From assembly GCA_030830425.1 (NCBI GenBank), contig JAURND010000128.1, forward strand, positions 1 to 6,200: a stretch of 6,200 nucleotides of DNA, written 5' to 3'. The notes under the pieces are model-generated. The model saw only the letters and a program-made list of their open reading frames with translations. It was not told where the DNA came from and searched no databases. Both the position numbers and the translations under genes were made by a program. The stretch comes from Gammaproteobacteria bacterium. Its GTDB lineage: Bacteria; Pseudomonadota; Gammaproteobacteria; JAURND01. Shown here piece by piece: positions 5,682 to 6,200 of the stretch. The stretch's first letter is position 1. Every line of letters starts with the position of its first letter.

Positions 5682-5777
5682 AGGTACGGTCTTTTTCACC
5701 TTCAGGTTGAGACAAAACCAGGGGGTTTTGTCTCACTTTCAGGGAGAACGAGCATATACTGCTCGTACTTGAAAGTG
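5673..5777 (+). repeat. Copy 3 of the core family: three consecutive hairpins after kdsB
   Basis: Three palindromes touch one another: TCAACCTGAAGGT (5673-5685) pairs perfectly with 5698-5710; TGAGACAAAACC (5708-5719) pairs perfectly with GGTTTTGTCTCA (5724-5735) around an AGGG loop; and CACTTTCA (5734-5741) pairs with TGAAAGTG (5770-5777), enclosing ACGAGCA/TGCTCGT (5748-5754 / 5760-5766). The middle core is shared with both 142-bp repeats, which lack its right arm. The first stem includes the kdsB stop codon. The GGGGG-to-TATACC portion of copies 1 and 2 is absent. The set may help end kdsB transcription, but no long T-run follows the core on the + strand. Confidence 0.75.
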
Positions 5778-5800
5778 CGACTTTTCAGGCTTTTTGGCAC

Positions 5801-5829
5801 AAAAAAACCCGCAAAAAGCGGGTTTTTTT
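5801..5829. terminator. Bidirectional intrinsic terminator between kdsB and groEL
   Basis: Perfect 12-bp stem AAAAAAACCCGC (5801-5812) / GCGGGTTTTTTT (5818-5829) with a five-base A loop. A GC-rich stem tip with T-runs on both strands is the classic form of a terminator shared by convergent genes. It is 34 bp beyond the groEL stop and about 120 bp beyond the kdsB stop. Confidence 0.9.
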
Positions 5830-5863
5830 GTGTACTGTTGAGACTAAAATGAAACCGGGGATA

Positions 5864-6200
5864 CTACATCATTCCACCCATTCCACCCATGCCACCCATG
5901 CCACCCATATCACCACCACCGACACCGCCAGCAGTTTCTTTCTTGGGTAGTTCAGCAATCATTGCACCTGTCGTAATCATCAACCCTGCAATAGAAGCCG
6001 CATTTTGCAATGCAGTACGAGTCACTTTGGTTGGGTCTAAAATACCCAAAACAATCATATCTCCAAAATCACCAGTTGCTGCATTGTACCCATAATTCCC
6101 TTCACCATCTGCAACTTTAGCAAGAATCACAGAGGCTTCTTCGCCTGCATTGGTGACGATTTGACGTAATGGTGTTTCCATTGCGCGACGCAAAATAGCA
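5864..6200 (-). CDS. groEL: Chaperonin GroEL, C-terminal part (partial, runs off the window)
   Basis: The last 112 residues or so of the 60-kDa chaperonin, which folds proteins in an ATP-driven double-ring chamber with GroES. The segment is the C-terminal equatorial domain: [12 protein letters not shown], the nucleotide-pocket stretch [14 protein letters not shown] and [26 protein letters not shown]. In E. coli the Asn and Ala residues of GYNAA and the Asp of LDPTK contact the nucleotide; all are present here. The protein ends in GGM repeats and Met-Met, the flexible tail typical of the folding-competent paralogue. The frame continues to the window edge without a stop (AILRRAM), so the true start lies outside. 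A strong terminator follows. groES would be expected upstream, beyond the window. Confidence 0.97.
   Translation of the reverse strand, partial: AILRRAMETPLRQIVTNAGEEASVILAKVADGEGNYGYNAATGDFGDMIVLGILDPTKVTRTALQNAASIAGLMITTGAMIAELPKKETAGGVGGGDMGGMGGMGGMGGMM

Noticed and set aside
5838..5860. TTGAGACTAAAATGAAACC before the groEL stop as a degenerate core copy
   Set aside because: The resemblance to TTGAGACAAAACC requires gaps and no pairing arm is present.

Overview
This window looks like ordinary chromosome from a gammaproteobacterium with a low to moderate GC content. The evidence is a set of housekeeping proteins of gammaproteobacterial type: the GTPase EngB, DNA primase DnaG with the zinc ligands at the same residue numbers as in E. 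coli, a UbiH-type ubiquinone hydroxylase, the lipopolysaccharide enzyme KdsB, and the C-terminus of GroEL with a Gly-Gly-Met tail. KdsB implies a Gram-negative outer membrane and UbiH implies ubiquinone respiration. I cannot name the genus. A member of the Legionellales or a similar host-associated group would fit, but that is a guess.

Layout from left to right: the last codons of an unidentified upstream gene (to 74); a 92-bp element with terminal inverted repeats (90-181); engB on + (195-806); a 142-bp repeat (815-956); dnaG on - (1063-2811); about 340 bp without a gene (2812-3155); the second copy of the 142-bp repeat in inverted orientation (3156-3297); ubiH on + (3301-4500); an intergenic region holding a REP-like doublet (4558-4701) and a relative of the first element carrying a REP-like hairpin inside it (4795-4933); kdsB on + (4950-5681); four hairpins between the convergent kdsB and groEL genes (5673-5829); and the 3' end of groEL on - (5864-6200, continuing out of the window).

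The genes do not form an operon. They serve ribosome assembly, replication, respiration, envelope synthesis and protein folding, and almost every gap between them holds a repeat. No defence, phage or secretion system was found. The notable content is non-coding. Three repeat families occupy the intergenic DNA: (1) a hairpin-rich family with the core TGAGACAAAACC, whose two full copies form an inverted pair around dnaG and whose third, rearranged copy ends kdsB; (2) a family ending in GTAACTATT / TGCTGAAT..., found 13-16 nt upstream of both the engB and kdsB start codons; (3) widespread REP-like GAAG-loop hairpins. dnaG is also not in its usual rpsU-dnaG-rpoD setting. None of the four complete genes has a clear Shine-Dalgarno sequence.
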